Shown here: piece by piece, positions 11,632 to 23,710 of the stretch
How the letters are laid out: each line of letters starts with the position of its first letter
Position numbering within the stretch: the first letter of the stretch is position 1
Origin: Citrus sinensis
Taxonomy: Eukaryota; Streptophyta; Magnoliopsida; Sapindales; Rutaceae
NCBI RefSeq assembly: GCF_022201045.2
Contig: NC_068560.1
Location: forward strand, 36,357,001-36,421,000
Direction of reading: 5' to 3'
Length of the DNA: 64,000 nt
Made by a program: the position numbers and the translations under genes
Notes under the pieces: model-generated
Database searches by the model: none
What the model was told of the DNA's origin: nothing
What the model saw: only the letters and a program-made list of their open reading frames with translations

Positions 11632-14567
11632 TCACTGTAGTTGTGGGTCCAAATAAATGATCTCTGCTCGTGCAGAGGCTCGCCGAAATCTCAACAATTC
11701 TTTGATTAGGTCCCATCCTCCTTCTAGCGAAGCAGGTTTAATAGTCATCGTCTCAAGCACAGGTGAATTTGATAGCACAAATTTAATGAATTCCAATTCG
11801 GATCTAATGCCAGAGATGCCCACTATTTTCACCATCCGCAGCTGGGAAAACAGAGAGGTCCAGTGGTCAACTTCCCAAAAGTTGGTGAGAACACCAATAC
11901 CAGTCTCCTCTGGGCGAGCCTATATCCGATGCAACATGTATGATTAACAGCTATGATAAAAGGCATCTAATTAAAAATCCAAAAAAGTTCGGAAATGTGT
12001 GGGGAAATGAAAAACCAACCAGCATCTCTAGTTCTTGTAGATTAGGAGAACTTCTCAACAGGCACAGCGCAGCAAGGTTCTCTTCCAAGTCATTGAAATT
12101 TATGCGTATAGAAAGATAATTCAGATCAACACATGGACGAGGCAACCTGCTTGGCACGTTGCCAATAGCCAAATACTGGAGCAAACAGAAGACATTGAAC
12201 CCAAGGAAAAAATTACTATCTCAGATAATATGCACTAAAGATGGCATATGGACAGCACAAAGGAATCGATATTTAACTTCAAAAGTAAAAGTTAATGGCA
12301 TAAAATAGAAAACATTACCTTTAGAAAATAACTCTGAATCTCAAGCCTTCGAATGTGAGGAAGATGAACAAAGAATCTTAGCAATTTACAAGAATTTCCA
12401 GGACCCATGGCCTGATCATTTTTGACATTTACGTACAAGCCAATGGAAACCAAAGCTAAATGGAAGGTGTTCTCGAAGGTAACATCATCAAAAACTCCTC
12501 CAATATCAAAAAATTGGAGATTAGGTGCATCAATATTAAGATGGGTGAAACCATCAAAATTCATCAATGTCAACCTCTCAAGCGTAGGGCTGCTTGAAAT
12601 TAAATTTTCAAACACATCCTGGGACAGGGTAATGTGTTGTAGATCGAGACTTTTCAAATTCCTGAAGCCTTTGAATGTTGATGGCGGCTTCAACAAACAA
12701 TTAAATAGCTCCAGATGAATCAAATTTTGGCACAAGAATAAACTAGAAGGAACCTTATAGCGCTGTCCCTTCCAGATCTCAAGTATGAATTCTTTGACAC
12801 AGCTTCTTGACATATAAAGAATCCATCTATCAATATCACTGACACCTAGAAGATCTCGGTGAGAGAGTTTAAACTTGAGTATTGGCCCACTATGAAGCAA
12901 GAGAACATGATCAACGATGTTGACAAGCTTATTCTTGATGAAGGTCTGATCTTGGGAAGAAGTAGAGACACAATGATTATCAAACACAAGATGTGGGACT
13001 GTTGCCCATTTGTACCTCCATTTTTTTGACAAAACACTTGTCCTTACTGCATCCCTAATTGGCAACTGTGACAATATTTGGTCTATAACATGCGCTGGTA
13101 AGCTGCTGAGCCTATCTAGCTCTGTTTCTAATTTGCAAGGAAACTTGGGTGGTTCCCTCTGCTTCTAAAGCATTGAAAAGGCAGAAACACAAATCAGATA
13201 CAAAGAGTACAGGGCAGTTATTGTCTGTACATTAAAAAGAGAAAGTGAAAGCTAAATTTGTTTACAATGATCACGTTAACCCAGGTCATTTAGCAAGCGC
13301 CCGCAAAAAGAGAAAGCAGAAATTATCATCCAATCGTCGTATTTAGCAAGTATACATTACGGATAGAGAAAGGAGCAACAACAGGTCATCATTTCAATTT
13401 CTCTGATGAATTTATAAAATTTTAAATTTTAATCAAGTGGAACCCTTTGGACTTTTTAGTTAGATAGAAAACATTAGAACAAAATATAAAGCATGATAAA
13501 AAGCACATGGCATTTATGTGGTTCAAAGCCGTCACAGGCAGGCTAAATGACCCACTAACAATAAACAAGGCACCATAAGTCATAGTTGACATGACCAAGA
13601 AAATAGACTTTGCTCCCGAAACATTAAATTATTTTGGTATATTAATCAAATTGCACATTTTTGAAGCACCTTGCCTGTTAAATCAGGCCTCTAATTCATT
13701 TATCAAACAGCTACGTGAAGTCACTAACAGAACAAGGATTGTCACAAGTTAAGTCTTCATTTTTGTTGGCAGTGGCAGGTATAAGTACTAATTATCATCA
13801 GTTGGATCACTAAGGAAACAGACTTCTGGGGAGAAACTAATTCTCCAAACCTGATACTAGTACAATATAGTCTTGAAACAGAGGTCAGAGGTGTTTTCAT
13901 CCGATGTAGTTGCTTCAATCAGGCTAAGATAACAATTTATGAGGCTAAGATAACAATTTATGAAGCACAGATCGTGGAAGGACAAGAATGACAAGTTGAC
14001 TTCTGAGGGATTCTCTGCAGAAGATAGGAGTTCTGGAAGAGCAGTTTGTCAGAAAGTAAATCAAAAAACCGATGACCTCACTGCGTAAACCATGTGCAGG
14101 ACACAAGTAGTGAGACAACAAAAAAATTTATTAAGGGAGGTACATAACCTGGAACCATCCTTCTTGTGGTCTCAAAAACTGAAGCACCATCAGTTCTTTC
14201 AACAAAACTGGGCTCAACCATGGTGTCCATGTTTAATTCAGAGACCACTTAATGTTTGCAGTGAAAGTGCAACAAGGAGAGTGTTTGTTAAGCAGCCATT
14301 TTCACTTGACAACTAATGTTTATCAACCACCCACACACTTAATACTTAACAATTAGTGATTCCAGAGTACAGTAGCCATGGATTAAAAGGCAAAAGGCCC
14401 CAATTCCATAGATACCCTAAGCAAGGAGAAGTTCAACTAGGCTTTTTCTTGAGAATTGTCAGTATTGCAGCATCAAAACTTTTATCTCACTGCCTTATCT
14501 AAGAAAAAATCAACATAAATCCAAAATGGATAACACCACGAGCTTGCAATGTAATCAAGCTTACCAT
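11632..14567 (-). CDS. F-box/FBD/LRR-repeat protein (At1g13570-like)
   Basis: Exons on the minus strand are 14567-14565 (only the ATG), 13158-12319, 12175-12020 and 11919-11632, giving 428 residues; the Arabidopsis relative has a little over 410. The N terminus reads MREPPKFPC, then an F-box at about residues 15-60 (LSSLPAHVIDQILSQLPIRD, with SVLSKKWRYKW). Leucine-rich repeats fill about 100-330 (for example FRNLKSLDLQHITLS and SSPTLERLTLMNFDG). A C-terminal FBD-type segment (about 335-415) contains NFWEVDHWTSLFSQLRMVKI and an ARAEIIYLDP ending. The family supplies the substrate receptor of SCF ubiquitin ligases: the F-box binds SKP1 and the LRRs choose the target, which is unknown here. The start depends on splicing ATG|GTAAGC to CAG|AGGGAA over a 1.4-kb intron, and matches the short N-terminal extension of the relative. 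Confidence 0.88.
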
Positions 14568-15381
14568 GTTGCAGGGTTATGATCTTCCGGTTATGATCTT
14601 CCGGCGAGATGATTAAACCACCACAGCCGACAAGCTTGTTTCACTGCATTAAGCAGGCCAATATCTGATAAAACACAAAACAAACGAAGACAGTTGTTAT
14701 GATGGCAACCTCGATAAGAGATTTAAACATTAAAAGCAAGCTTGCCCTAGACAACTCCGAAGTTCACATAAATTGATCAAAACCACTTCACTGCGAGGGT
14801 GAGGGATGACTTTCCTAAATAAATACTTCCTTAAAACCGAGAGATAAGCTTTTCGTGGTAATTAAAAACCGACTGTTATATCCTTAAATTTACAAAGATA
14901 TCATCAAATTAATTGCGCGTAATAATAAATAATTATAAAAGATCCGTTCGACGTCGTTTCGAGTTCAAGGGAATTGAACAAATCAAACCTTTTTTCGGCC
15001 TCCAAATGGCTTGGATTTGGAATTGGAATCCAAATAAATATCACTTACCTTTCTTTCTAATCAAAAACCTAAATATGGTTTTGAATACCTACAGACACTC
15101 GGCAAACCAAGAGCCGAGATCGAGAAAGTAGGCCTCAGTCGGCTCCACCACATACCCACGCACTGACGCACGTGAACAATGTAAATATACCTACAGTGTA
15201 TAAATTTTTTTTTTGAAGGAATAAACATTTATTATTGTAAAAAAAAATTATTTTGTTATTTACGAAATTCTACCATAACTTGTAAATCAGTTTGTGCTGA
15301 TCTTTTTTAAAAAAATATTATTTACACTGATATTACAATTAAATTTTATTATTGATATTTACAATAAGATTATTATTGAGT
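14568..15381. promoter_or_regulatory. F-box gene 5' leader and promoter region
   Basis: Upstream of the F-box start codon on the minus strand. The transcribed leader probably extends at least to about 14640; it includes a small tandem copy of GTTATGATCTTCCG at 14577-14604. Beyond about 15180 the sequence becomes AT-rich. No other gene is seen; a 72-codon plus-strand frame at 14913-15131 has no family features. Confidence 0.45.
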
Positions 15382-16219
15382 AGGGGTGGATATGGGTTGG
15401 GTGAATAGAATTCGTAAAAGTACAATACAACCTACTATAAAATGGGTTAATTAAACATGTTTAACTCAACCCAATTCAGTCCAACATTTAAATTATTCGA
15501 TTGGATTGATTGAGTTGAATGCTAAATCAAAACTAAAAAATAAATAAATGAAATTTGAAATAAAACTTATGAAAATTAAATATAAATATATTGTAACATA
15601 CTAACATGCAACTTTCATTCATTGTCTAGCTTTTGATAAAGAAATATAAAAAATCAACCATTTTAAAATTTAAAAAAAATCAACAATAAACTTCTAGACT
15701 TTATTCCTGTTTTCTACATCTTTTTTTCGAATTCCAAATTTAGAACTTTTAGATAATTGACTAGTATCATGTCCAATGACAAAATGAAAGTAACACATCA
15801 TTTTGTATCGTTGTGTTTACTAAAAAAGGAAAAGAGAAATTGAAGCCAACTTACTTTGAAAATTAAACATATAAGATACTAAATTTACCTATATGAGATA
15901 GCGATTTTAGTTTTAGAATTATAGTTTAAAGTAGTAGATACAATAATGAAATGATCTCTTACAAAAAAAATAAAAAGTATTAAGAATTAGGTCAGTCGTG
16001 TAAGTCTTTAAGATTTTAAATTTGAGGATTAAGATGTTATTATTATTTACGTAGATTGGGTTGGGTTAGACCGGTTTATCATAATTAATCCAACCTAACC
16101 CAATTATTATTTGGGTTAAAAAAAATTGAACCAATTAATCCAAAAAAACTACTCAACTCATCAAAATTAGATTGGGTTGGATGGAATCCATTGGGTTAAA
16201 TTGAGTTTACCCACCCTTA
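15382..16219. mobile_element. degenerate hAT-like MITE (tentative)
   Basis: The left end reads TAGGGGTGGATATGGGTTGG. The right end on the minus strand reads TAAGGGTGGGTAAACTCAA, and subterminal GGGTTGG/CCAACCC motifs face each other. The interior is AT-rich and noncoding. I find no matching 8-bp duplication, so the element is old or its ends are misplaced. Confidence 0.4.
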
Positions 16220-18577
16220 ATACTAAAACTAATTTACATTAGTTCTTATGAAGTTACTTTTGATTTAAATAAGGAATTGTGGGGCCAGCAGCCTTGGTCC
16301 CTTGCCCTTTGTTTGTGCTGATGTTATATGTTAGAAATTTGAGAATTCATGAATAATTAAAAATATTGAGAAAAAAATTAACTACGACGACGTCGACAAT
16401 AATAATAATTTTAAATTGGTCTCTAAAAGTTTGGGCGGAGCCAGGATAAAAATATTGGGGCCAAAATTTTATAGGAAAGAAAAAATTTTAATGGTTAAAG
16501 CTGAAAAAATAAATTTAATTATTGACTTAAACTGTTAAAACATTACACTTACAATGACAAAATCATTAAAAAAAAAAAAACTCTATTTTAAATGCCAAAT
16601 TTGTAAATCTATCAAACTTAGAGTAATATATAACTATTTAGTTTTTTTAAGAGTAGCAAAAGCCATGGCACCTGCTAGTTTCAGGACAGCTCTGCCCCTG
16701 TTAAGTGTCCACAAGAGACTCAAATAATCAAACTCCTAAGTTGAAAGAAAGATAGTTTGATATTAAAAGTGTTTTGTTTCCATTAAAAGTAACCATATTT
16801 ATTAAACTAAAATATCGTGATTTTGAGAATTTCATACATTTTGTGAATCCTCCTTTGTTAAGTAATAAGTAGTGGATGCCTTTCACACCTTATTTTAAAA
16901 AATAAGCGTCCCAATCTCTTGATATATTCGGAGTATATATATATATATATATATTTTTGGGAATTCTACATGGATTTCAATTAAGAATTTACACTGTAAA
17001 TTGTTTTTATTATTACCAAAAATGCAACTGTACTGGCTCAAGAGTCAAGAAAATGATTGCGTGATTGGTAACAATGGAGATTATTGTTAGAAAAATATAG
17101 ATAAATGAGAAAAAGATATACAGTGACGTATGATTTTGAATATATGAATTAAAATTGAGTGGAATATTGAATACAAATAATTCAAATTTGTATAATTCAA
17201 CACGACAACTCGACAGGGGAGATCGCATGATTCTTCTAGTATTTTTTCCCCTTGTGCGAGTGAAAAGGATGGAAATTAATGTAATGTATCTGGCTAATTT
17301 CACATAAAATTCTTCCCTTCAACATTATCCATTACGAACAAACCAAAAGTTCGGGCAAATTGGCCATAGCAATAGCAAGAAAATATAAGAGTTCGGGCAT
17401 CAAAATGTAATTATCTAAAAAATATATAAACACGAAATATTATTTAGTTGTGTATGTACATAACTTCTCATGTGTGTTTGCCTAAATGTAAACTTTTGTA
17501 TGAATTACACTATATGCTTAGGCGGATCCGGTGGAGACCTAAGAGGGGTTTTAGCCCCTTCTAACCCATTATTTTTTCATTCCAATATACCCTAATCCCC
17601 TTTTGAAAAATTAAATAAAAAGAATTTGAACATATTTTTCATATAACAAAAATGTTTGTAGTTTAGAACTAAAAGTGTTTTATAGTTATTTTAAAGACTT
17701 AATTCAAATCTCAATAACCTTATAATTTTGGTTCTCAAAAACTTAAATTCTTTTATTTTCTCTTAAATTTTTAAAAATAATAGTAATAAATTATTTATTT
17801 TAAATGTTGGACCTCATTGTGAACATTAAAAAAAAGTACCTCAAATTAAATTAAATTAAATTTTTTTGAAATAATCCCTTAATTTAAGTGTCTGAGTCTA
17901 CCACTAACCATACGGTGTTATAATATTTTTGTTCTTTAGGCATCTACACTAGAGAATATTATATATAGAGAGAGAGAGAGTTTGTCTTTCTCTAATTATG
18001 ACTTTTTTTTATATTTTTTTTTATATTGGAGATTGTATTTTTTTGTCAGCTAGTGACATTCTTATTTTGTTAAAATGAGAATATCTTTATTATAGAATTA
18101 TTATTATTTTTTATTATCTGGTGAAGATTCCCACATTACATTATTATACACATATGGTGTAAAAACCTTACCACACTTTACCTCATTGGAAAATTTTATA
18201 TATGCGTGTCTGTGTGTACGGGATATCAAATAATATCATAAATGGTCATTGTAATTGACTTCAGCACGCATTAAAGTTAACATATAGTACGTCGACCGAT
18301 CATCATGCGACATACAGTACAAGTTCTTATTTTCTACGTGGCTCTTTCTTTTTCTTTTTTTGTTCCTTTTTTGGGTTTACATATCAACGTAACGTAAAGT
18401 TGCTTGTTGAAATTATATGGTGCGCCGTATGGTCCTTATCAACTTCGATTTAACTTCCTTACATAGTCAATATCTTGCCCGACCTAACTCGTTGAGAAAT
18501 TTATACGTGATCGCAATTTTCATGCATAAAACCAGAGGTTTTAGATTCTTGGACTTTTATTCCCTTATCCTCACCGC
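16220..18577. other. intergenic, no gene seen
   Basis: AT-rich spacer. GGGCGGAGCCAGG near 16434 and CAGCTCTGCCCCTG near 16689 face each other and may mark an old short element. Short (AT)n at about 16934-16953 and (GA)n near 17969. A 96-codon minus frame at 17013-17303 and a 129-codon plus frame at 18417-18806 look like chance. The last few hundred bases should hold the promoter of the phosphatase gene. Confidence 0.45.
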
Positions 18578-18587
18578 CTATATATAT
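18578..18587 (+). promoter_or_regulatory. possible TATA box of the 5-phosphatase gene
   Basis: CTATATATAT lies about 220 bp before the start codon. It would place transcription start near 18615 with a leader of about 190 nt. Position and sequence fit, but this is not confirmed. Confidence 0.4.
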
Positions 18588-18805
18588 GTAAAGTCTAAGT
18601 CAATATTCTATTTGGTTTGGCTATTGCTTGGTAGCTGTAGTGCTGTACGTCTTTGCGATCATTCATTAATCTTCTATCTCCTCGATCCCTCTCTCAAAAT
18701 TAAATTCTCTGTAATACTACAAACGCATTGTAACTGCAGCGTAGGGTCCTCACAAATTATCAAGAAGGTGGGGGTGCTCATTTTGGTGGATCACAATACT
18801 ACGTA

Positions 18806-21124
18806 ATGGGAAATACCAACGTTGTTCAGGCCGTAAAAGGGTATTTAGTTTGTTGTTTCTTAATTTGTTAATTGATAGACCAGATGTTTGTTCTCTGCTT
18901 CCATATGAAGTAAATATTGTTTTAATGTTGTGAAAGTTGCAGGAGAGGATTCAAGTTCAATAGAAAAATGGATTCTATTTGCAGCAACGTAATTGCTCGC
19001 GAAGGAATACAGACTGTAGCGGTCGAGAATCATTGCAACTTTTCAAGAAACTCAGACCTCTGCATTTGCGTAGTGACTTGGAACATGAATGGACAGGTAT
19101 GTCTAATTAGTGTAATATGCACATCGGTGATTAATGTTGTCATAAGTAAGGGTCTTTACAGATATTTACCTCACTTCTATGTGATATTTACTTTTAGCCC
19201 CTTACTTATTATGTTATTGCTATTGTCTTACCCGTAAGTTTGTTGCATCGCTATTATGATCCCTTGTTGAACCAAAATTCTGGTTCGGTCATGAAGCATG
19301 GTTTGCAATAATGCCCTTTTACGTGAAGGTTTCTTATGAAGATTTGGTGGAGTTGATTGGAAGCAACCGCAAGTTTGATCTGCTGATAGTTGGGTTGCAA
19401 GAGGTGCCTCGAAACAACATCGCAAGACTGTTGAAGAGAGCTGTCGCTGAGACTCACGAGTAAAATTCCAACCCGATCTTCTCCTCTTTACTTAATTTAT
19501 TTGTTAAGCGTACACATTTGTTCCTCATAATTCATCTTTTCAGCTTATTAATTGTCCTTTTTTATATTGGAGCGTTCAAGAGCAAGCAGTACTGCTCTTT
19601 CTCACCAAAAAGCTAAAATAAAAAACAATGGTAGCTAGTACTGTTCGTGGAGTGCAGAGAATTGCATGTGTGTTATTCCATTAATTTGAACATGCATAAA
19701 GCTACTAGATATATAAAGTCGGATACTAATTTAATTAGTTTGAACAATTTTATCACCATAATTTGCTTTTAGTAATTTGCGTCCTCTATTAGTACTCGGA
19801 GATGCTGGTTACTAATTATTTATTTTCAACATGAAGCCTCTTCGCAAAAGCCATCATGCAATCCCTGCAGTTATTTGTTTTTGGGCCTAGGAACTCAGTG
19901 CCGTTAGTCAAAGGTATTCCATCCTCTCTTCTTCTTTGCATTGTATGCGAATGGCCAATTAGGTATTCAATAATTTAAAAATTGATATTGTCCGTAAAGG
20001 TAATAGTAGGGTGATTAAAACGACATCTTTTCATTTTATCATTCATATTTTATCAGAAAAAAAAATAAATCATGACTGATAATAGGAGTCAGGATCTCAT
20101 TTACGTCACTTTGTTATTGTTTTTATAGGTGAATATTTTTAACACACACATACGCATATTTATATATGATAAAAAATAAAATTAGATCAAACGTATCACG
20201 ATGTAATGATAATGTGAGAATAATTAAGTGGATTTAATGGAAAAAAAGCATAGATATTTTTATATGACTTTGAAAAATACAAGAAATAAGAATTAATTGG
20301 ATAATTAGCTTAAATCTTAGGGACTAAAAAATGCATTTAGCCGTGAGATTAATTAAATTCAGTTGTTGATAAATTTTACAAAATAAATTCTGATTTTTGT
20401 AATTTTTGTTTGAAGAATTAAAATTAGACAAGTATTCCGTTGGAGGGTTTGGCGGATTCATTGGGAGAAAGAAAGGAGCGGTGGCAATCCGTATTAATTA
20501 CAAAGGCATTACGATGGTGTTTATCTCTTGCCATCTCTCAGGTACCCAAATTTCTTCATTTAATTTCCTTGTCAAGTTTCGGAGCAAATCTTAATTTGCC
20601 TATACACCGAAGCTAATAAAATCACATTAAATTATCGATTATATATGTTGCCTGCATGCATGGCAGCACATGCTCGTAATGTAGAAGAGAGAAATTCCGA
20701 GTGCAGGCACATATTGCACTCACTTTTCTCCAAGAATCAGAACCCTTATGCTGAGCCTGCCCAGATAACTGTTTGGTTGGGAGACCTCAACTACCGGATA
20801 CAAGGGCTCAATACACACCCTGTCAGAAATATAATACACAAAGATCTTCAAAAGGTAATAATTACCTAGCTACTCACTTATTAGTTAATGATTAATTAGA
20901 CAAATGTAACAATAATAATGATAATAATCTCATTAGTCGTTAGATGATTGGTCACCATCAATTGTAATTAGAATTGCCAATACTGCAGCTGCTTACCAGC
21001 AAAGATCAGCTGTTACAAGAGGCAGAAAGAGGGCAAATCTTCAATGGATATTGCGAGGGCTCACTCACTTTCAAACCAACATACAAGTACAATATTGGAA
21101 GCAGCGACTACGATACTAGTTACA

Positions 21125-21209
<85 letters not shown>

Positions 21210-21499
21210 TTACCTCTCGTCTCATAATTAATTAACTAATAGTTACGTTTTTAGTGACACACACACACACACACAATGGATGGATAATTTAATTAATTGT
21301 TTCTTGCTTGATTAATAATTAGGTACGAGTTCCATCTTGGACGGACAGGATCTTGTTCAAAATAGACGACCCCGACAAAATCAATGCGGCGTTACACAGT
21401 TATGAATCCATTGATGACATTTACAGTTCAGATCATAAGCCAGTGAAAGCTCACCTCTGCTTAACAGTTAACAAACACTCATCAATTACCTATAGATGA
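18806..21499 (+). CDS. type I inositol polyphosphate 5-phosphatase (5PTase11-like)
   Basis: Eight exons: 18806-18840, 18943-19096, 19329-19459, 19837-19913, 20416-20541, 20667-20854, 20989-21126 and 21323-21499. They give 341 residues, close to the short Arabidopsis 5PTase11 (At1g47510). The protein is essentially one catalytic domain. WNMNG opens it (about 59-63), VGLQEVP holds the metal-binding Glu, WLGDLNYR is at 211-218, PSWTDRIL at 287-294 and SDHKP at 319-323; these are the signature motifs of the Mg2+-dependent 5-phosphatase fold. The enzyme removes the 5-phosphate from phosphoinositides or soluble inositol phosphates; the Arabidopsis relative acts mainly on phosphoinositides. The start MGNTNVVQ was chosen because its exon joins in frame (GG|GAGA) to the conserved part. 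Exon 7 ends AAG and its intron begins GTCTCTCTCT, so the donor merges into a microsatellite. Confidence 0.93.
21129..21209. repeat. compound (CT)n(AT)n(AC)n microsatellite in intron 7 of the 5-phosphatase gene
   Basis: About 21 CT units, then about 11 AT units, then about 8 AC units. It begins two bases into the intron and overlaps the 5' splice site. A second (CA)n run follows at about 21256-21275. Confidence 0.95.
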
Positions 21500-23710
21500 T
21501 CTTCATTAGTTGCCAACAATCGTTCATTAACGTTCGTTAGATGGAGCAGCATTATCAGTACCCTGCATTAAAATTTCAAGCGCGCTGCGCTAGATGCTAG
21601 CTGATGGCCTTGTGCAGTTTTTCCGTAGCGTAAAATCATCAATTGGTTTATTCAACAGCTTGTACATCGTTTCCAATGCCTCTGATTGGTGCATTTTATA
21701 ATTTGTCTTGTCTCTCGTGGTTAGCACTACTCTTCCAACAACGTGTGTAGAAAGTACTTTCAAATACATTGAAGCATTTGTAGTTCCACCTAAGCAGTCG
21801 CTGTTGACAATTGACTGATTCAACATTCAAGTCATTTGTTTGTTTGTGATGTACATACACATATCTGCGCATGGCATTTTTAAACCAACACGTGACTGAA
21901 TAGTGATGTCCGACGGGCTCGGCTTGGCCCACCGTGTGAATTGATTGGCTTGTGTAGTTGAGCCACATTTATTTGTCGTGCCATTTTACACAACGTCCAA
22001 AAATTGAATTGATCTACTAGTTATCTAATTTGAGTCTAGAAATTTATATATTAATTCACAATTGCACGTTTCCAACATGATTTTACATAAAAAAATCTAT
22101 TGGCCGATTATAAATAACAAAACAAAACATAACGACAAGATCTGTTCATTGATGAGGAACATAGCCATATCTATTAGAAGAAAGAAAAATGCCATTTCAA
22201 GATCCTTGCCTTTCCCTTTTCCTTTTCCTTTTACTAGCTGGTGGAATTGTAATCTTGACGAAAGCGGATAGAACTTTTAAACTAGTTCGTGTAGATTTCA
22301 CTTTTCTTTTTGTAGACTTTGACACGATCAATACTTAAACATTTCAAGTTCCAATTTTTATTCATTAAATGATCGAGCGCAAGGCGCAGCATTGAAACTT
22401 TTTGAATCTATTTTGCTTACTTTCACAGTTTTACTTTAAGCGGTTAAGCCTCGCCACGTCAAGTCGCTTCAACTGAACAAGTAAAGCCAGCTAGCATTCC
22501 GCCAAAAAAAAAAAAAAAAATATCACTTTCGTCTCTCTTTACGCTTTCTTCAGGGATCCATTTTTGGGGTCTTCTTGTTCTAATTAAGAGGACCCCACAT
22601 ACCTTTTAAATTATAGCAAAATTAGTCAAAAAAACCCATTGTGGATTTGATGATTATGATTCAATCCCTTTTTGGGCTATGATTTATAATATAAATCCAA
22701 ATATATCTATTGGTTTTTCATACGTCTTTGAATTTGCTTGCAATTCAAGTACTCCTCCATAGACTTGGCGTATTTGTTTTCGATTTTATTGTGCCAATTT
22801 TCGATTTTCAAATATAGATTCTGGGTTCTGGTTAAAAGGGTGTCTCTCGTTTCTTCGTTTTTTAAGTTAATTATCAGGCAAAAGAGAGATAAGGATATAA
22901 AGGGTGATTGTGAAAAATAAGAAAAATTTAAGTTTTGATCTTTATCTGATCCGGGTGTTTTCTGCTTCCTGCTTCCTGCTTCTGCCATTTGTTGCTGCCC
23001 AAGGGTTCTTGATTTGTCAGAGGGTGAGTCAGTTTTCCACTAATTTGATTCTTAAAACTTTTCTCTCCAGAAGCTGTAAGAAAACATATGTCTTGAAATT
23101 TGTTTGGGGCATAGTGACCTGGAAGTGGAAGAATCTCCTTTGTCTCTCAATCTCTTATATAATCTCGAACTGAGGAGTGCTTTTGATGTTTTTCTAACTT
23201 TGTTTCCAGCTGAAACATCACAATGCCTGGTCGGTGATATATTTTGCTGCTTGTTATGCTTACCCAAAGCGTAATGCAGTGGATGGCGTTGCTTCAATGC
23301 CGCAATTAAGAGTGCATGTGATGAATGTGAGATTTGGTTTGCTGACATATTGGGAAATTATACTCTAGATATGAGAATTTTAACTAAAATTTGACATTCA
23401 TTTCATAAATATGGTTTTGGCTTTATTGGCTTGCTGCTGTTCTTTTTTCTCTTTTGGTCTTCATTCCTTAATTATTATTTGTTATGTTATTTAATTTTTG
23501 ATTCCTCCATGTGAGTGTTGAAAATGGGAAAAAATACTTGGAAGTCTCTCTTGCCCTTTTGTCTCATTAATTATGCTATTCTTCAGTCTTTAAAAGTTGG
23601 AAAATGGGTGATAGTTTTTTCATATTTGTAGGGCATTGTGTTCTTATTTATTGACTGCCTTATATGTAGGAAAAATCTTCATTGACTATGAGCGAATAAC
23701 ATTATGCATT
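21500..23710. other. intergenic and DA1 leader region
   Basis: The first ~1 kb has no supported gene. Pyrimidine-rich sequence at 22520-23030 probably begins the leader of the DA1-like gene; AGG|GTGAGT at 23021-23029 looks like a 5' UTR splice donor. The ATG is reached after a likely acceptor near 23669 (ATGTAG|GAAAAATC). These leader exons are inferred from splice-like motifs only. Confidence 0.4.

Noticed and set aside
11657-11947. 96-codon plus-strand frame opposite the last F-box exon
   Set aside because: It is an antisense shadow of the FBD-coding exon.
16430-16720. Possible old transposon with GGCGGAGCC ends
   Set aside because: Only about 12 bases match in inverted orientation, no target duplication was seen, and borders could not be set.
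18417-18806. 129-codon plus-strand frame before the 5-phosphatase gene
   Set aside because: It ends at the phosphatase start codon region, contains the TATA-like sequence and shows no domain; it is promoter sequence open by chance.
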